Positions 7,680 to 9,673 of a stretch of 9,673 nucleotides of DNA are shown piece after piece. The DNA lies in assembly GCA_025361685.1 (NCBI GenBank), contig JANYKE010000187.1, positions 1 through 9,673 on the forward strand. Direction: 5' to 3'. The first letter of the stretch is position 1. Each line of letters starts with the position of its first letter. The translations under genes were made by a program, and so were the position numbers. Below the pieces are notes generated by a model. The model had not been told where the DNA came from. It saw only the letters and a program-made list of their open reading frames with translations, and did no database searches. The stretch is from Eubacteriales bacterium (GTDB lineage Bacteria; Bacillota; Clostridia; JANYKE01).

Positions 7680-8625
7680 ATTCCAAAATAGTATCTGCAT
7701 CAAGTGCGTGTCCGCGCAAATATTCGTCAGCCAACATTTTTTTCGATGATGGAAATTGCAAACAAATTATTTTTATCATGCAGTCTGCCGTCACAACAAG
7801 AATCTCTCCATCCGAAGCCTTGCAAATTTTTCCTGCAGTCATACCTTCGCTGCTCTTATCTGTGATTTCGCATTCCCAAATCTTCATAGTCAAACCTTTG
7901 TACCCGCTATATGCAGTAGGCCAAGGATTAACCGCACGCACAAGATTAAAAATATCTTTCGCTGATTTGGTCCAATCAATTTTGCCGGTCTGCTTTGTAA
8001 GCATCGGAGCATATGTCGCATCATCATGATTTTGTGAGCATCTTGTTGACACTCCGATTTTTTCATCCTTCATCATAATGTGCAATGCTCTTTGTAAAGT
8101 CACAGCTCCGAGCGCTGACAAAGCATCGTGCAAATCTCCGCCCGTCATTTTTTCTGTAACATCAATTTCGTCTATCGCAATAATATCTCCTGTATCCATT
8201 CCCTCGTCCATATGAATAATAGTTATTCCACTTTTTGTCTCACCATTAATAATTGCGTACTGTATCGGAGCAGGTCCTCTGTATTTTGGCAAAATCGAAG
8301 CATGCACATTTATCCCGCCAAGCCTTGCTGCGCTTAACACCTGCGTTGGGAGAATTTTTCCGTATGCAGCAGTAATAATTAAATCTGCATCTTTATCAGT
8401 TACATATTTTAACAGTGCACCATCGCGAGCCTTCGTCGGTTGGAAAACATCAAGACCAAGTTCCAGTGCGCATTCCTTGACAGGTGAAAAAGAAAGATGC
8501 TGACCGCGGCCTTTTGGTTTGTCAGGCTGCGTCACAACTCCCTTGACTTCAAATCCTGAAGCAACGAGCATCTTAAGACACGGTACTGCAAAATCAGGGG
8601 TTCCCATAAAAATAACAGAATACAT
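7678..8625 (-). CDS. fmt: Methionyl-tRNA formyltransferase
   Basis: Fmt transfers a formyl group from 10-formyl-tetrahydrofolate to Met on the initiator tRNA, making the fMet that starts bacterial proteins. The 315-residue product has the usual length and domains. The N-terminal Rossmann-like hydrolase domain starts VIFMGTPDFAVP and carries the catalytic trio Asn106, His108 (in NVHASILPKYRG) and Asp144 (in MDEGMDTGD). The C-terminal tRNA-binding OB-fold covers about 210-315, with AVNPWPTAYS (231-240) and a LRGHAL ending. The start at 8625 is supported by GGAG 11 bases upstream, in the 20-base gap after def. In many clostridia a zinc metallopeptidase gene follows fmt; here it is absent and the rsmB part begins ten bases after the stop. 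Confidence 0.97.
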   Translation of the reverse strand: MYSVIFMGTPDFAVPCLKMLVASGFEVKGVVTQPDKPKGRGQHLSFSPVKECALELGLDVFQPTKARDGALLKYVTDKDADLIITAAYGKILPTQVLSAARLGGINVHASILPKYRGPAPIQYAIINGETKSGITIIHMDEGMDTGDIIAIDEIDVTEKMTGGDLHDALSALGAVTLQRALHIMMKDEKIGVSTRCSQNHDDATYAPMLTKQTGKIDWTKSAKDIFNLVRAVNPWPTAYSGYKGLTMKIWECEITDKSSEGMTAGKICKASDGEILVVTADCMIKIICLQFPSSKKMLADEYLRGHALDADTILE

Positions 8626-8645
8626 GAATTTACTTTCTCCAAATC

Positions 8646-9110
8646 TTATTTGTCATCGTTGGTATATTTTATAACCTTATCACGGAAGAGAATTCCGTCA
8701 AGATGTTCTGTCTCATGGCAAATAGCAACCGCTGTTACTTCGTCAGCAGTTACCTCGTGTTTGTTTCCGTTCAAATCATAAGTCTCAACCGTAACCTTCA
8801 TCGGGCGCTTAACAATCCCATACACACCCGGAATGCTTAAGCATCCTTCTTCTTTAAACTGCTCGCCCTCGGTTGCAACAATTTTTGGATTAATAAGAAT
8901 GAGCTCATCATCAGGCTCGTTTCTCGCTACAACAGCAATTCGTCGCAGTACCCCTACCTGAGGCGCGGCAAGTCCAAGTCCATCAGCTGCGTGCATCGTT
9001 TCAATCAAGTCAGCAACCAGTGCCGCCAAGCGCTCATCAAACTCTGTAACCTCACGTGATTTTTTTCTTAGCGTATTATCTTCCTCAGTAATAATGTTTC
9101 TTGTAGCCAT
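8646..9110 (-). CDS. def: Peptide deformylase
   Basis: Deformylase removes the formyl group from the first Met of new proteins, completing the cycle begun by Fmt. The 154-residue product has all three family motifs: GLGLAAPQVG (44-53), EGCLS with metal-ligand Cys90, and HETEH (132-136) with both metal-ligand histidines and catalytic Glu133. It starts MATRNIITEEDNTLRKKS, as relatives do. ATG 9110 is chosen because AAAGGGA lies about five bases upstream. An in-frame TTG at 9125 overlaps the priA stop but has only an A/T-rich run before it. The gene lies 11 bases after priA and 20 before fmt. The product is a short, type-1-like enzyme acting at the ribosome exit. Confidence 0.97.
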   Translation of the reverse strand: MATRNIITEEDNTLRKKSREVTEFDERLAALVADLIETMHAADGLGLAAPQVGVLRRIAVVARNEPDDELILINPKIVATEGEQFKEEGCLSIPGVYGIVKRPMKVTVETYDLNGNKHEVTADEVTAVAICHETEHLDGILFRDKVIKYTNDDK

Positions 9111-9121
9111 AAAATTCCCTT

Positions 9122-9673
9122 TCAAAAAAAATTTAGCGGATCAATATCGAGAGTCATGTCAATGTCGTCCTTCTTCAACTTGGCTCTCATACTATTTATT
9201 ATATGTGTAAATAGCTCAATTAGCAATGCTTCCGAATCACACTTGAGCACCAATCTCCATCTGAACTTGCTCTTAATCTTTTGGATTGTCGGACGCGATG
9301 GCCCAAAAACCTCAATGCCACCTTCCTCCGAGAATAATAAACACTCGCCTTTAATTTCCTTTGCATAGTCGTAAACTTTTCTATCTTTTGTACTTGCCAA
9401 AGCAACCACTCCCATATGTGTAAATGGCGGATAGTGCATCGTCTTTCGAAATTCAATCTCGCTTTCATAAAATCCGATGTAGTCATGCTCGCATGCCCGC
9501 TCAATACAAAAATTATTTGTATCATGTGCTTGAACAATAACCTGTCCTTGAGTCTCGCTTCTTCCGGCACGGCCGGCAGCCTGCGTTATTAGTTGGAATC
9601 CTTTTTCGAATGCGTTGTACGCATCTATGTTCAGCATCCCATCCGCAGATAAAATCCCGACTAAAGTTACGTC
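9122..9673 (-). CDS. priA: Primosomal protein N' (PriA helicase), C-terminal part, cut by the window edge
   Basis: The frame is open to the right edge, so the start lies outside the window; 183 C-terminal residues are present. At the edge the frame reads DVTLVGILSADG, then an AFEKGFQLITQAAGRAGR stretch containing helicase motif VI (QAAGRAGR). It continues with typical PriA C-terminal features: GQVIVQAH, HDYIGFYESEIEFRK, YPPFTHMG, VFGPSRPTIQKIKSKFRWRL and a DIDPLNFF ending. PriA is a 3'-5' superfamily 2 helicase that reloads the replisome at stalled forks. The zinc-binding and Walker motifs would lie upstream, outside the window. An internal Met at 9637 is not the start. It opens the operon part seen here and is followed by def after 11 bases. 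Confidence 0.96.
   Translation of the reverse strand, partial: DVTLVGILSADGMLNIDAYNAFEKGFQLITQAAGRAGRSETQGQVIVQAHDTNNFCIERACEHDYIGFYESEIEFRKTMHYPPFTHMGVVALASTKDRKVYDYAKEIKGECLLFSEEGGIEVFGPSRPTIQKIKSKFRWRLVLKCDSEALLIELFTHIINSMRAKLKKDDIDMTLDIDPLNFF

Noticed and set aside
5328..7703. The fusion as a sequencing error joining two genes
   Set aside because: A lost frameshift or stop cannot be excluded from one sequence, but there is no start codon or ribosome site for RlmN near the join and the joining residues read as a plausible linker. An error would have to remove both a stop and a start.
7668..7703. Upstream ATG codons extending RsmB by 12 residues
   Set aside because: They lie inside fmt without a ribosome binding site, and family members start near MNEREEAL, which has AGGGA at the right distance.
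8688..8715. HETEHLDG in deformylase instead of the more familiar HExDHL
   Set aside because: Both metal-binding histidines and the catalytic glutamate are kept, and Glu at this spacer position is a mild variation.

Overview
The window looks like a chromosomal segment from a low-GC Gram-positive bacterium, probably of the class Clostridia. The evidence is the A+T-rich sequence, strong AGGAGG-type ribosome binding sites, and the conserved order priA-def-fmt-rsmB-rlmN-stp-prkC-rsgA, which is typical of Firmicutes. All genes lie on the minus strand, so the operon reads from right (9673) to left (1). No gap between genes exceeds 36 bases, and several stops and starts touch or overlap, so this is one co-transcribed unit without visible internal promoters or terminators.

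Right to left: the 3' part of priA (replication restart helicase, cut by the window edge); def (peptide deformylase); fmt (Met-tRNA formyltransferase); one continuous 779-codon gene joining RsmB (16S rRNA m5C methyltransferase) to RlmN (23S rRNA/tRNA m2A radical-SAM methyltransferase); stp/prpC (PP2C phosphatase, TTG start overlapping the previous stop); prkC (PASTA-domain Ser/Thr kinase); rsgA (30S-assembly GTPase); and a polytopic membrane protein resembling the DUF6056 / GT-C-like families. Just after that last gene, at the left edge, lies a small imperfect palindrome with the GGGGACGGTTC core of clostridial REP-like elements.

The genes combine making and processing formyl-Met (fmt, def), ribosome modification and assembly (rsmB-rlmN, rsgA), and a kinase/phosphatase pair that senses the cell wall. 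In Bacillus, RsgA (CpgA) is a known target of PrkC/PrpC. The membrane protein occupies the place where many relatives carry rpe and a thiamine pyrophosphokinase gene.

The most notable point is the in-frame RsmB-RlmN fusion. Both halves are full length with all catalytic cysteines, and no ATG, GTG or TTG could start RlmN separately near the junction. The join coincides with a local shift in codon usage. The rest is a conserved housekeeping operon; I see no defence system, prophage, CRISPR array, transposase or RNA gene.
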